Assembly (NCBI RefSeq): GCF_030052815.1
Contig: NC_079501.1
Span: forward strand, 83,091,979-83,155,978
Direction: 5' to 3'
Origin: Hevea brasiliensis
Taxonomy: Eukaryota; Streptophyta; Magnoliopsida; Malpighiales; Euphorbiaceae
Length of the DNA stretch: 64,000 nt
Below are positions 41,615-54,410 of the stretch, in pieces; position 1 is the stretch's first letter, and every line of letters starts with the position of its first letter. Below the pieces are notes generated by a model, which did no database searches, was not told the origin of the DNA, and saw only the letters and a list, made by a program, of their open reading frames with translations. The translations under genes and the position numbers were made by a program.

Positions 41615-44600
41615 TGTAACGCCCCTATTTGCATAGCCTGGTATATTTCACTATTCCGGTGACCGGTGTCGGTCCAGACAATTAAGGGAATTAGAACCAT
41701 ACTTAAGACAACTAGATAAGCCCTGAACACAAATAATTAGTAATTTCCAATTAGTTAAGTATAAATAAGAAAAACAGAACATAAGAAGTTAAACGAGCTG
41801 AGAGTCACAGCGATGGGTGATCTTCTCGGGAAGGACTACAAAGTCAATTTAAACTCAAATTTTGAACCGTAAAATGTGACGCTGTGGTCCTTAGGACTAT
41901 TGCGAACACAGTAGAAAAGAGAAAATCACAAAAAAGAATTGTTAAGTCAGTAAAATAATTAGGTCAGGGAGCCGGAAGAAATATTGAATTATTTACAAAC
42001 TGGGTTGAACCGGCGAGGGGCAATTTGGTCAATTGATCCCGAGAGTTGACTCCTGACCTGACTATTAAATAAAATCAAAGAAAAGAAAATTTCAGAATCA
42101 GGTATTAAATTAAAGAACTAATGGAAAAATAAATAGAAAAAAAAAAGTGAAAAAGGTGATGACATCATGCATGACATCATGCATGATAAACAATTAAATT
42201 TTGGATAAATTATGGGTCTTCCATAAGGATAAGTTTATAAAAAAAAAAAAAGAAAGAAAAGAAAAAGTAAAAAGAGTTGTCTTCCTCACCATTTCCGTCT
42301 CTCTCTCACTCTCTTCCTTACTCTCACTTAAACCTCCATTGAAGCTCACTTTGAGCTTGGAGAAAACTTAAATTCAGCCATAGAGATAGTAAGCTCCTTA
42401 TTTAAACCTTGTGTATGAGCTTTGGAAAGAAGATTGAAGAATCAAAGGAAAGGAAAGAAAGAAGAGAATTGAAGAAATTGGAGGTAAGTAATTTAGTTTG
42501 AGAAATTTAGTTTCTTAGTTATGTTTTTAGTTTAACTAATCTAGAACTCAATTTAAAAATGAAAGTAAACACTTGTTAAGGGACCATAGGAAATTCAACC
42601 AGCCTAGGAGATATTGGATTTGATGGAAAATATTGGAATTAAAGTGTTAGAGAAGTTGGGTTAAGTGTGTATATGTGATTTGTGTAGTTGGATTGCATGA
42701 ATTGTGATGATTAGACAAATTAGGGTTTTGGCACCTAGGGTCTTGAAAGCCAAAAATGTGAGAATTGGTCAATTGGTGTGTTTGACCTTGTTTGAGATGA
42801 AAAATGGTCATTTGTGACCAATTGAGATGTGTTGGCAGTGTTGGAAGTGAGTTTGAATTCGGATTGAAAATGGTCATGCTTCAGGCAGCATGACCAAGGT
42901 CCCTTTGAGGGACCAAAACTGAAAATTTACAAGTCCAATTGGTATGAGACCAATTGGGAATGAAAATATACACAAAATGGAACATTTTTCATTTATGAAT
43001 CATGCCCAAAAAGTGCCCATAACCTAGTGAACAAATTGACCAAATCCGGATTTCTGCAGTCTGACCTGTACAAAAATGACCAAATAAATAGTGTTTGTTC
43101 ATTTGGCCATAACTTGGGCTAGGCAGGTCTAAATGACCTTAAATTTTACCAGTGGACAGCTAAGATATAGACCTAAAACTTTCATGAGGAACACCAACCC
43201 AAATTATGCACTTAACTAAGTCATTTGGCCACCCAAAGTTGGTGACCTAAAACTACCAGAACCAGAATTTGCCTAGAAAATCTGGGTTAAGTCCAATCCG
43301 GCAGCTATGATTCAAATGGCTATAACTTGAGCTACAAAAGTCCAAATGGAGTGATTCAAAAAGGAGAATAAAGTTAAAACAATAGGGAACATTTTCTATA
43401 AAGAAAGTTTTGCCAAATTCTAACAGAAAAATTACCAATGGAACAGTGCAACTTAAGACACCAAAACTGAAAATTTGTAAATTTGCCTAAAAAGACTTAG
43501 AATTTGAGTAAACAACCAAAACCAACAAATTTAGTTACCCAAATATGGTATGTGGGTGAAGTTCGAATTCCCATACCTATTATACCTTAGAAAGTCAACA
43601 AATTGATGTGAATAGTAACCCTAAAACACAAATTTTAAAGAACGTCAAGTTTAGTACATTAGAGCTAGGTAAAAGTGAATTTAAATTTATTTTTGGATTT
43701 ATGCTAAGTTATGGTATTGAAACACTGTGAAACTGTGTGTTTCAGTGGAAAGGAACACTGGGAAGGAACCCGAGGTGTCGAGTCAAGGCCAAAAGGTGAC
43801 TCACATAAGGTTTGTGCACAATGTAGAATTTCTATAAATTCTTTTCTGCATATTGTTTTGAATAATTTGAAATATTGAATTATGACATCATTGTGATGAA
43901 ATATTTATTATGCTTTTGATTTAAATTGTTGAAAATTATTTGTGTATATTTGAAATGGCAATGTTTAGTAAATTGTTAAGATAACTTTTGAAACCACAGT
44001 GTCATGACCATATATTTGAACACCTCACTAGCATGACTAGTAGGGGTAATTAGTTTCGAATTTTGATTCCTTCTCTGGCTGAAGTGTTGAGGTGTGTGCC
44101 AGTAGAAGAAAAAATTGAATGGATATCCATATATTTGAGCTAGCTAGCCTTGTGATGTGACTTCTCCTTAGCCTCTGGCTATTGAGATTATATTTGTTTC
44201 GAATGGCATGATATAACTGTGGGTTTTATGAAATTGGTTTTAACACTTCGAAATTATTTTTGAATAAATATGATTTAAATTCTGCATAAAGATTATTTTA
44301 GTATGTTGTGCACCACTGAGTCCTAGTACTCAACGATAGTTGTTATTGCTGTCATATATTTAGAGACTAGAGGAGCAGCAGATTGAGCTGCTGAGGACTG
44401 AGGAGCTATTTGCTTGAAGTTATCAGGTATATTTTATACCCTGACTGAAAAAAAATAATTATTTTGATGTATGTAATGTATGTAAAGGTATGGACATGTA
44501 ACACTAGTCTTGAGCAGTTTGTATAAAGTTTGTAATAAATTTTAGTTTGAATTTCTCTTAATGTAAATTTTTGTAATGATGTATATAAATTGTTTTATCT

Positions 44601-45059
44601 TTAATGAAATATGAATGGAAGTATTTTGTTTTAAATGGAATGAAATTCATTAACGGTATTTTGATGATTGTTGAATATTGGAAATTGTGGATTTGCATTT
44701 TTGGAGATTGATAAATGATGTTTAAATTGATTGTGAATTTGAAGATGTTGAGACAAATTATTAGAAGTGTTTTTTTTAGGTATTTGAAGAACTGTTTTCT
44801 CAAAATACAGACGGCACTCTGCGGAAATTTCTATAAAAATTGCAGAAAAATAAAATGGGCCAAAAATTTTAACTAGTTTTCAACTTTAAATAAATGATTT
44901 TAGTACCTATTAGAAAATGCTCACCACTTATAAAAAGTAAGAAAATTGTTTTAAAATCCCTTGTAGGGTACTTAATGAGTTATCGGTAGGTGAAGTTCGG
45001 TAGTTCATTAGGTATTCTACGGGATCATGTTATGCCTTACAGAGGGGTAAGGTGTGATA
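41615..45059 (+). mobile_element. Solo LTR (3445 bp), probably of a Del/Tekay-type chromovirus
   Basis: Begins TGTAACGCCCC and ends AGGGGTAAGGTGTGATA (CA altered to TA). This matches the terminal style of Tekay/Del LTRs. It interrupts the Athila-1 integrase between the second Asp and the Glu of the DDE core. It has a TATA-like TTTATAAAA near 42234 and a T/C-rich leader-like stretch near 42290-42330. No gene-length ORF is present, and no internal domain, so a full element is excluded. Lineage assignment rests on termini and length only. Confidence 0.72.
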
Positions 45060-45064
45060 ATATT
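45060..45064 (+). repeat. Right target-site copy of the solo LTR
   Basis: ATATT; compare 41610-41614. Confidence 0.55.
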
Positions 45065-46222
45065 TTTTCAGTAATGTCTCAAAATGCTGATTGCAGAAGT
45101 GACTTCCTCCATCATTGATAATTGCCCTTGTGGTGCCGCATCTTATGAAGATGTACTTCTTGAGGAATTTGGTTACCACTCCGGCATCGTTTGTTAGTGT
45201 GGCTATTGCTTCCACCCATTTTGACACATATTCAACACCAACTAGAATATACTTGTTTTCGAATGAAGATGGGAATGGACCCATGAAGTCTATTCCTTAA
45301 ACATCAAACGACTCTATTTCAAGTATACCATACAGTGGCATTTCATTCCTTTTCAAGATATTTCTCGTTCTTTGGCATTGATCTCATGTTAGCACAAAGG
45401 ATCGTACATCTTTGAACAAATTTGGCTAGTAAAACCCTACTTGTAGAATTTTGGCTGCTGTTTTTATTATACGAAGGTGCCTTCCATAGGGTGATGAGTG
45501 GCAGTGTTGCAGGATATTCTTTTCTTCCTCCTCTAGTATGCATCTTCTTACTAAACCATCATAGCATCTCTTGTACAACAGAAGTTCCTCCCATGTATAG
45601 TATCTCACATCATGTAGGAATTTCTTCCTTTGTTGGTAGGACATGTTGGGTGCTAAAACGCTACAGACAAGGTAATTAACAAAGTCAGCATACCAAGGGG
45701 CTTGGGAGATTACAAACAAAATTTCATTTAGAAAGGAGTCATCAATTGGTAGATCATCCAAGCTATTCCCATGTTCCTTTTGCTTGAGCCTGGATAGATG
45801 GTCAGCTACCGCATTCTCGATCCCCTTTCTATCCTTAACTTCAAGGTCAAATTCTTATAGAAGAAGAATCCATCTGATCAACCTTGGTTTTGCTTCTTTC
45901 TTGTTCAGGAGGTACCTAATGGCAGCATGATCTGTGTAAATGATAACTTTGGAGCCAACCAAGTAAGATCTGAACTTCTCAACTAAAATACAATAGCTAG
46001 AAATTCTTTTTCTGTTGTTGCATAGTTGACTTATGCGTCATCAAGTGTTTTGCAGGCATAGTAGATGGCATGAACTTTCTTGTCTTTCCTCTTTCCAATC
46101 ACTGCTCCTACTGCATAATCACTTGCATCGCATATTATCTCGAATGGCAACTCCCAATCTGGTGATTGCATTATTGGCGCTGAGATGAGAGCTTCTTTTA
46201 TCTTGCAAAATTCACAAGGCAA
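45065..46222 (-). pseudogene. pol: RNase H and integrase N-terminal half of Athila-1
   Basis: RNase H starts near 46130 (FEIICDASDYAVGAVIGKRK, then [13 protein letters not shown]), followed by a stop. Then come the RNase H end and a linker with the integrase zinc region (45761-45426), largely open, and the core start with GIDFMGPFPSS near 45300-45270 and IINDGGSHF near 45110. Stops at about 46030, 45857, 45424 and 45300 break it. It ends at the solo LTR insertion in LLKKY. Confidence 0.84.
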
Positions 46223-47479
46223 CTTTCATCAAAGTTAAAGTGGACATTCTGATTTAACAAATTTGATAATGGCTTAGCTATTTTGGAGAAATCTTTGATA
46301 AATCTTCTGTAGAAGCTGCATGCCCCAAAAAGCTTTGCACTTCTTTAACTGATGAAGGTGGTGGCAATTTTTCATTGGCCTCTATCTTTGCCTTGTCGAC
46401 TTCTATTCCTCTTTCTGAAACTAGATGCCCAAGGACTATGCCCTCCCTTACCATAAAATGACATTTTTCCTAATTACATTTTTCCTAATTAAAAACTAGA
46501 TTTGACTCTTCACATCTTTGAAGCACTTTAGAAAGGTTAGTTAAGCATTCATCAACGCTGGTTCCATAAATAGAAAAATCATCCATAAAAACTTCCATTA
46601 TATTTTCAATATAATCAGAAAAAATGGTCATCATGCATCTTTGAAAAGTTATGGGGGCATTACAAAGACCAAAAGACATTCTTTTATATGCAAATGTTCC
46701 ATAAGGGTAGGTAAATGAGGTCTTTTCTTGGTCTTCAGGGTGAGTGGGATTTGGAAGAATTCAGAATACCCATCTAAATAATAGAAATATGAATGTTTAG
46801 CTAGCCTCTCCAACATTTGATCTATAAATGAGAGAGGAAAATGGTCTTTCCTGGTGGCACTATTTAATTTTCTATAATCAATGCACATTCGCCAACCAGT
46901 GACTACTCTAGTAGGGATTAGTTCATCATTGTTATTTTTAACTACAATTGTCCCACCCTTTTTAGGCACTATATGCACTGGAGTAACCCATTTGCTATCA
47001 GATATTGGGTATATAATACCTACATCTAATAGTTTTAACATTTCCTTTTTCACTACTTCTTTCATGTTATAGTTCAGTGTCCTTTGGTGTTTAATAGTGG
47101 GCTTATTGTTCTCTTCTATAGTTATTCTATGTACACAAATGGAAGGGTTGATTCCCTTGAGGTCTTCTATGGTGTACCCTATAGACTTGCTATGGGTCCT
47201 AAGCACCCTTAAGAGTTTTTCCTCTTCTGTAGAATTCAGACTAGCATTTATAATGATAGGATGTTTAGAATCAAAGTTCAAAAATGCATACCTTAGTGTA
47301 GAAAGAAGAGGCTTTAATTCTACATGTTTTATATCTTCATGAAGGTCATTCTTGGGTTGCTCTTTTCGTAGATTTTCCACCAGAAGTGCTTGGGCCAAAG
47401 GTAGAGGTGGGTTAGCTTTGAGAATTTCTGTATATGTTGTAATTTCCTTGTTTTCATTTTCCACTGTATGGCCATGCAC
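46223..47479 (-). pseudogene. pol: Reverse transcriptase of Athila-1
   Basis: Main frame 47479-46649: linker, then HRITIEENNKPTIKHQRTLN, WVTPVHIVPKKGG and GWRMCIDYRKLNSATRKDHFPL. A frameshift near 46720 leads to 46679-46485 with MSFGLCNAPITFQRCM and the catalytic FMDD near 46579-46590. After a stop at about 46485 the thumb region is decayed. Confidence 0.87.
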
Positions 47480-47549
47480 TGTATAAGCTTCAAAAGGATC
47501 TTCAGGATATCTCTTTTCAATTCTTCCTCCACTAACTTGTCCATGATGT

Positions 47550-47880
47550 CAACCTTTAGAAATTTGTCAAGTTCTAATTTTTACTTTACTGCTTTAAACA
47601 ACTTAAATTCTACTTCTTCATCCTCTACTTTGAGAGTTAGACACCCATTTTTGACATCAATGATTGCTCCAGCAGTTGCCAAGAAAGGTCTTCCCAGTAT
47701 TATGGGAATTTGAACATCTTTCTCCATCTCTAGGATAACAAAATCTACTGGAATAAAAAATTTTTCCACCTTGATGGGGATGTTTTCTATTATGCCAACA
47801 GGGTACTTGATAAATATGTCTGCTAATTACAAGGAGATGGTAGTTGGTCTCAATTACCCACATTTAGCTTTTGACATATG
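47550..47880 (-). pseudogene. pro: Protease of Athila-1 (C-terminal part)
   Basis: 47769-47581 encodes PVDFVILEMEKD then IPIILGRPFLATAGAIIDV, the typical retropepsin end and flap. The upstream active-site region is decayed; a second frame (47863-47657) overlaps it. Confidence 0.75.
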
Positions 47881-48814
47881 GATAAGGGCATTAGGCTCAT
47901 GCTGGCTCCAAGGTTACAGAGAGCTTTGTCAATATTCATATTGCCAATTAAGCATGGTATGGAGAAGCTTTTAGGATATTTCAATTTTAGAGACAACTTG
48001 TTTTGAAGGGTGGCACTACATTCTTTTGCTAGGCAACTGTCTCATAGTCCTCCAATCTCCTTTTCTTAGAAAGGATTTCCTTAAGAAATTTTGTGTAGGA
48101 AGGCATCTGAGATAATGCTTCTGTAAAAGCAAGGTTGATGCAGAGTTTCTGTAAAACCTCTAAAAACTTGCCAAATTGCTTATCCAATTTAGCTTTCTGG
48201 AATCTCTAAGGAAAAGGTAAGGGGGGTTGGTAAGGTTCTGGTAATTTTTTTTTCTTCTTCTCTTCCTCTTCCTTGCTTTCCTTAGCTTGCTTCTCTTCTT
48301 CTTCTTCTTGGATGTCTGAATTTCTAGGGGTTTCCACTTTCTATTTTTGCTTTTCCTCCAGTTCTTGTAATGTTCTCCCACTCCTTAATGTGGTAGCTTT
48401 GCAATATTCCTTGGGATTCATGTCAGGTTGACTTGGTAATTTGCTACCTTATTTACTCGAAGAACTAACCTGCTGAACGATCTGATTTTCAAGCATTTTA
48501 TTATGGGTGGCTAGTTGATCCACTCTAGAAGCCAGCTACTTGATCATCTCATTTTGTTGTTGCTGTACTGCTAAAAAGCTCTCTATCATGGACTCCATAG
48601 TCAACTTTGATTCTGCCTGTTAAGGTTGAGGGAGTGCTGGTTATTGTTGCATCAAGTTTTATCCTCTATTCTGGAAACCTGGTGGTGCTAGCCTAAATCC
48701 TTATTGTTTTTTTATGGGTTGGTTCTGAGAATTTTACGAGTTTGACCATGAAAAATTTGGGTGGTTTCTCCATCCAGGGTTATAAGTGTTAGAATATGAG
48801 TTATTGACCTACCT
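47881..48814 (-). pseudogene. gag-protease linker of Athila-1
   Basis: Decayed coding region with a Lys/Arg-rich stretch (48381-48160) and Gln-rich remnants near 48600-48660. No domain can be named. Confidence 0.5.
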
Positions 48815-49600
48815 CTAGTTAAAGTTCCCTCCATTGTTCACATAGTTCAGTTGCTTTATGGGAGGCTCGCTATAAAGACTGCATTCTAAGGTTATATGAC
48901 CTCCTCCACAACTGTCACAGAATTGATTACATGCTCCTATTATATTGGCCTGCATTCTACCAAGTTTTTTAATGAACTGGTCAAATTGAGCATTAATCAT
49001 GCTGAGGGCATCCAACTTTAGGACCCCTACTTTCTTCTCACATCTCCCCTTTTATTTGACCACTCAAAATTATGGTACACAACCCTTTCTAGTAATTCCA
49101 AAGCTTCGACTACCGTTTTCTCCATAAGGTCTCCTCCTGCTACTGCTGAATCGACTAAACTCCTTCTGGATGGTAACAAACCATTGTAGAAATTTTGGAT
49201 ATGGAGCCAATCTTCTATGCCACAGTGGGGACATTCCCTTTGAAGGTCTTTGTATCTCTCCCATACATCATAGAGTGATTCTTCTTCCTTTTCCCCAAAG
49301 GTATTCAGTTCTAACCTCAATTTTGTTATTTTTGCAGGTGGGAAGTACCTTGCTAGGAATGCTTGTGAGAGACCTTCCCAATTAGTGAAAGTACTAGCTA
49401 GTTGAGAGAGCAACCACTTCCTTACTTTATCTCTTAATGAGAATGAGAATGCTCGGAGTTGAATAGCTTGATCAAAGACTCCATTCATCTTAAAGGTATC
49501 ACATAAAGTAAGGAAGCCCTATAGATGATAGTGTGGGTCCTCCATAGGTGACCCTCCAAACTGAGTTTGTTGGATTAGCTGGAGTCATGCTGGTTTTAGT
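48815..49600 (-). pseudogene. gag: gag of Athila-1
   Basis: Open part 49488-49027 has the retrotransposon gag core (LRAFSFSLRDKVRKWLLSQL, LSQAFLARYFPPAKITKLRLEL, YDVWERYKDLQRECPHCG). After a stop, 49015-48815 holds a zinc knuckle CDSCGGGHITLEC. It is a close relative of the Athila-2 gag at 62958-63965. Upstream, FGGSPMEDPHYHL is followed by a stop near 49520. Confidence 0.88.
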
Positions 49601-49944
49601 TCAAAATTATTAACCTTGATTGTAGGCTTGGTAATGTTGAACTGGTATCCTTAAATATCAGGAGTTCTATAATCCCTCAGGGATCTTTACCTATTATTGT
49701 TGTTATCAGTCATAGCTAGACCTTCTACAGCTTCAGGTTCGAGTTATGGCTCTTGATTTCTTCTTCCTCTCTAATGGTTCTCAGAGTCTTGTCTATTTTA
49801 GGATCCAGTTCTAGCAATTCTTCTTCAGGTTTAGTTGTTCTTGTCATGTACTAATTTTTGCATCTGAAAGAAGAAAATTCAAAAGAAAATAATTAAAGAA
49901 ATGTTTAAAGTAGCTAAATTACGTATCGTCTAACATTAATAAAC

Positions 49945-49962
49945 TCCACGGCAACAGCGCCA
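49945..49962 (-). other. Primer binding site of Athila-1
   Basis: Minus-strand TGGCGCTGTTGCCGTGGA, a slightly mutated form of TGGCGCCGTTGCCGGGGA used by Athila-type elements. The leader 49601-49944 carries no gene. Confidence 0.8.
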
Positions 49963-49968
49963 AAAATT

Positions 49969-51607
49969 TGTTTGCTGCTTTTTCAACCATTGCAAGTGCA
50001 CGGATCGCTAAAAAGTAATAAAGTGATGAGTAGAGTATCATTCCCACGACGAGTTAAAGACGTAAGTACTAAATTACACAGCAATCCTAACTATTTAAAC
50101 TATCAAAAGTTGTGAGAGAAAATTCTAACAAAGACAGAGTGACTATTAAAAATCAAAAAGAGTAAATTTGAAAGCTTAAGGAAAATTCTAATTATGTGAA
50201 TGATTCTGAAAATTCAAATTTCACACTTTAACTTTATTATAGTTTTAATCTTGCTTTATCAATGGAATAAGTGTTTGTTTCTTTGATGGAAATTAATCCT
50301 AAGATATCCTAGATCATCTCTCAAGGTATCTAAGGTGTATTTCAATTAGAGCTAAACTCTATTTTCGTTGGTGATTAGTCCTAATCAAAATCCTTTAAGA
50401 TCTATGATTAATTTTAGAACTTTACTAAGGTCATCATCCTATCTCTTGGTCAGATTTCCTAGGTTCAAAATCCTAATTTTTCAATACTAATCTTCACCTT
50501 TCAGTTATTTAATTAGCATATTAGATCATGACAAAGTGGGTACCAACACATAGTATGCAATAAGAGCACAAGATATTGAATCAAAGAACAAAATTAATTC
50601 CATTAAATAAAACTCAGTATACATCCATAACAAGAGTTAAGAGTGCTACTTTTTTAAATCCAGAATTTAAGGAACTACTCACTCATGGTGAGTTTGATAA
50701 ACATAATAAAGTAAAAATAAAGGCACATGAAAACCAATATGAAGAATAAAAATAAAAGAACCGAGGGAAGATTCTGCAGCTGTGAACTTGTCGAACTTTG
50801 GCTAAGAAGTCTGTCCTTGACATAGATGTGATCTTTCCTTAAGATGGCTAGGGTTCCTTAGGAAGGCTTCTTTCAAACCTCTCCCCTTTGAGTGTGAGTC
50901 TCTCCAAAAGGCTTCCTTTCAAAAGCTCCTTTTTTATTTTCTGCTATCTCTTCTTTATATTGGGCATCCTAAGGTTAAGCCTTTTAGTCCCAAAGGCATT
51001 AGAAGTTTAATTAGTATGCCAAAATGGGAGTTAGAGTCGTATTAAAGAAAGATTGCTAAAATGCAGTACACAGCTCATGTGTCACTACACAGCCTGGGCA
51101 TGTAAGTTTCTGGAGTCGATGGCTTCTTTTGGATGGGAGGCAGTTAGTTACATAGGCCTTGGAGGTTTACACAGGTCTTATTACATGGCTTATGTACTGT
51201 ACATTCTCCACTTGCTTCTTCAAGCTTTGTCTCTAAAAAGTTACACGGGTCTCCGAAGGTTACACGAACCATGTTACACTGCCTGTATACTTTGGCTTTT
51301 CTACACTTCTTCGAGTTTCACCAGGCAGAAGGTTACACGGGTCTAAGTCTGGTTTTACACGACCCGTGTAAGGTGTACCAGTAGCTCACCTTGCTCTTTA
51401 GGTTCTTCCAAGCTCCTTCCTTTGCTCCTATGCCTTAAATTTCCATCAAAACACCTAAAAACATGTAGAAAACATAGATTTTAGTATGCATTAATGAATT
51501 TTATGAAAACTAATGAAATAACCAAATAAGCATGCAATTACCTATCTAAATGCTATGAAATGGTGTACAATTATGCTTAAAAACATCTATATAATACAGG
51601 TGTATCA
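49969..51607 (-). repeat. 5' LTR of Athila-1 (1639 bp)
   Basis: On the minus strand it starts TGATACACCTGTATTATATAG and ends CAGCAAACA six bases before the PBS. The start resembles Athila-2's TGATAAACTCATTTTATATA. It includes a run of ACACGG/CGTGT words at about 51060-51370, like 40230-40620. No 3' LTR partner is in the window. No coding potential. Confidence 0.83.
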
Positions 51608-52150
51608 ACCATCCATTTAGGGGTGGCATGTAGTGGAAACAACAATTTGGTCTCTAACTTCCCCCATAGGACCTTTTAAAAATGACTAAAAAAATTTGAC
51701 ATCTTTATCACTCACTATAGTCCTGGGTATGCCATATAATCTGACAACCTCTCTAAAAAATAAATCAGCTATGTATGTGGCATCATCAAACTTGTGACAT
51801 GGAATGAAGTGTGCCATTTTGGAAAATCTATCCACTACCACAAATATGGAATCATGCCCCCTCTTGGACTTAGGCAATCTTAAGATAAAATCCATGGAAA
51901 TTTCAACTCGATATTCCTTAGGAATGGGTAAAGGTGTATAACGACCATTTGGCATTACTCTAGACTTAGCTCTTTTGCACATTTCACACCTAAAATACTC
52001 CCTCTCTACATCCCTCCTCAAGTGAGGCAAAAAGAAGTGTTTCTTAAGAATGTCCAAAAGTCTTAGCAACACCAAAGTGTCCTATTAACCCACCACCATG
52101 TGATTTATGCACCACAAAATCTCTTAAAAAGCTCTTAGGCACACACAACC
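51608..52150 (-). pseudogene. pol: Integrase of the chromovirus (N-terminal and core part)
   Basis: A zinc region ([15 protein letters not shown] near 52100) is separated by a shift from the open part 52075-51686: [29 protein letters not shown] with the first Asp, [16 protein letters not shown], and [11 protein letters not shown] with the second. A stop near 51680 follows, and the frame then runs toward the CHP-MDGQ region where Athila-1 is inserted, before the catalytic Glu. Confidence 0.86.
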
Positions 52151-52743
52151 TGTTTTCCCTAAACAAATATCATTATGCCTAAAGGATTTTTGAAATGCAA
52201 CCTTTTCACATGTAGCATATATAATGACAAAATCCTCATCATTAGCATATAACTCTTTAATAAACTCAAATTCAAGTAACTTAGAATCATGAGTGTTAAG
52301 AAGAGAATACTAGCGTGAAAAAGCATCCGCCACTACATTCTCCTTGCCATGCTTCTACTGGATCACATATGGGAATGATTCAATGAATTTCATCCACCTT
52401 ACATGTCTCTTGTTCAACTTACCTTGCGCCTTAATATTCTTCAAGGACTCATGGTTTGAACGAAGGATGAACTCCCTTGGCCAAATATAGTGTTGCCAAG
52501 TCTCCAAGGCTCTCACTAAGGCATATAATTCCTTATCATAGGTAGAGTAATTCAATGCTGCCCCACTAAGCTTCTCACTAAAATAGGCTATCGGTCTCCT
52601 TTTTGCATAAGAATAGCACCAATACCTTTTTTAAAAGCATCACATTCAATCTCAAAAGCTTTAGTGAAGTCAGGCAAAATCAACAAAGGTGCAGAACATA
52701 ATTTTTCTTTCAACAAATTAAATGCATGTTCTTGTTCCTCACC
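52151..52743 (-). pseudogene. pol: RNase H of the chromovirus
   Basis: 52555-52355 is open: [37 protein letters not shown], the typical second half of Ty3-type RNase H (Asp of the usual DH replaced by Asn). The N-terminal half (52700-52560) is shifted or stopped. Confidence 0.82.
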
Positions 52744-53445
52744 CTAAACAAATGCAGTATTCTTCTTAACTAACTCATTCAATGGAACTGCTAGTGTGCT
52801 AAAGTTCTGAACAAGTCTCTTATAGAAACTAGCTAGCCTAAGAAAACTGTTAAATTCAAATGCATTCTTAGGAGTAGGCCACTCCTTTATGGCTTTGATC
52901 TTTTCCTTATCTGCCTCTATTCCTTTCGAACTCACAACAAAACCCAAAAAGACAACTTTCTCCATGGAAAAAGAATATTTCTTAACATTTGCATACGTCT
53001 TTTCTTTTCTCAACACATCAAAAACAAGTCTCAAGTGATGCATATGCTCATCCATGTTCTTACTACACACAAGAATGTCATCAAAGTAAGCAACCAAAAA
53101 TTTCCCTATGAAAGATGTCAAAACATGGTTCTTAAGTCTCATAAATATGTTAGGGGCATTTGTGAGCCCAAATGGCATCACCATCCACTCATATAGACCA
53201 TGTTTAGTCTTAAAAGCGGTTTTCCATTCATCTCCTAATTTTATGTGAATTTGGTGATAACCATTACTAAGATCTGTCTTAGAGAAAATGCATACACCAT
53301 TTAACTCATCCAACATATCATCAAGGCTAGGCATGAGATGTAGATATTTTACCATTATCTTATTAATGGCACAGCAATCAACACACATTTGGTATATCTT
53401 TTTTTTCTTTAGTAACAATAAAATAGGTACTACACATGGGCTCAT
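52744..53445 (-). pseudogene. pol: Reverse transcriptase of the chromovirus
   Basis: Open over 233 codons: MCVDCCAINKIMVKY (YRAIN altered), FSKTDLSNGYHQI, VMPFGLTNAPNIFMRL, catalytic YFDD at 53077-53088, and FLGFVVSSKGIEADKEKIKAIKEWPTP to the thumb. The start lies in a decayed patch near 53450. Confidence 0.88.
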
Positions 53446-54150
53446 GCTCTCCCTAACTATGACTCTTAGCTAATAGCTTCTTTACCTGCCTCTATATCTC
53501 CTTGGTCTTCTCTAGACTACTCTTGTATGTAGAATGGTTTGGAAGAGATGCTCTAGGTATGAAGTCTATCTGATGCTCAATGCCTCCAATGGGGGGAAGT
53601 CCATGAGGCATCTCATCTGGGAATACATCTTCATACTCCTGTAAAAGAGAACAAGTAGCACTAGGAAGAGATGGGTCAAGGTCAGTCATAGTCAATAAAG
53701 ATTCCCTATACATAAGTAAACACAATGGTTTACCACTATACAAGGACTCTTTCACATTTCTCCCCTTGACATACAAACTTATTTTTCTCTCTTTGCTCTT
53801 CTTTTGTTCCAAACCTTCTTTCTTTTCTTTTTCTTTTCCCTCCTTATTTTCTCTCTTTGCATTTTTATTGTCTTCTCATGGTTCGACCACTCTAGTGTTT
53901 TCAATCCCCTCCTCATTTTTCTCACCCCATGATCTTTTAATGTGGAGTTGGTCTTCAAGAACTTGAGATGGGGTTAAAGGGTTCAAGGTGACCTTTCAGC
54001 CACCCTTAGAAAAGAAGTAAGCATTCCTTTGCCATCATGCAAAACTTTCTTATTGAATTGCCATGGTCTCCTAAGAAGTAGATGTGTAGCTTGCATAGGC
54101 ACCACATCACAAAGCATCTTATCTTGGTACTTGCCTATTGAAAAATGAAT
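53446..54150 (-). pseudogene. pol: Protease-RT linker of the chromovirus
   Basis: 53812-53492 is open and ends in the conserved pre-RT region (LQEYEDVFPDEMPHGLPPIGG, then HQIDFIPRASLPN). 53830-54150 is decayed and Lys/Glu-rich. Confidence 0.78.
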
Positions 54151-54410
54151 CACCACTTGCTTGGTAACCTAACCTTCCCATAAGTGTTCAACCATTGCAA
54201 ATCATACGACCCAAGATACTTCAAGGTAGCTAAGCCCAACCTTTCCACCATCAAAGTGCTAGCCGCATTACAATAACTCCCACCATCCATAATCACATTA
54301 CACACCTTATCTCCCATATGACACTTAGTATGCAAAATGTTCTCCCTTTGCTCAAAATCCCTATTATCAACTAATTCAGCTTGTGTAGTCAAATAGTGAT
54401 CAAGGTGCAA
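54150..54410 (-). pseudogene. pro: Protease of the chromovirus
   Basis: Contains CNVIMDGGSYCNAASTLMVERLGL, the retropepsin active site with DGG in place of DSG. It is overlapped by the gag frame end at 54389-54410 through a frameshift. Confidence 0.8.

Larger units (their letters stand above)
38692..51607 (-). mobile_element. Athila-1: Athila-type Ty3/gypsy element, minus strand, 3' end missing here
   Basis: From right to left: 5' LTR, PBS, gag, protease, RT, RNase H, integrase, and an Athila-type ORF downstream of pol. The Athila sequence starts directly after the Ogre-2 LTR end, so Ogre-2 sits in its 3' region; the remaining 3' part and 3' LTR should lie left of the window. The candidate 5-bp target copy at Ogre-2's right end is ATAGT. 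All genes carry stops or shifts. Confidence 0.88.

Noticed and set aside
44558..44803. 81-codon ORF on the minus strand in the solo LTR
   Set aside because: AT-rich, Ile/Lys/Asn-rich translation with no motif; chance ORF.
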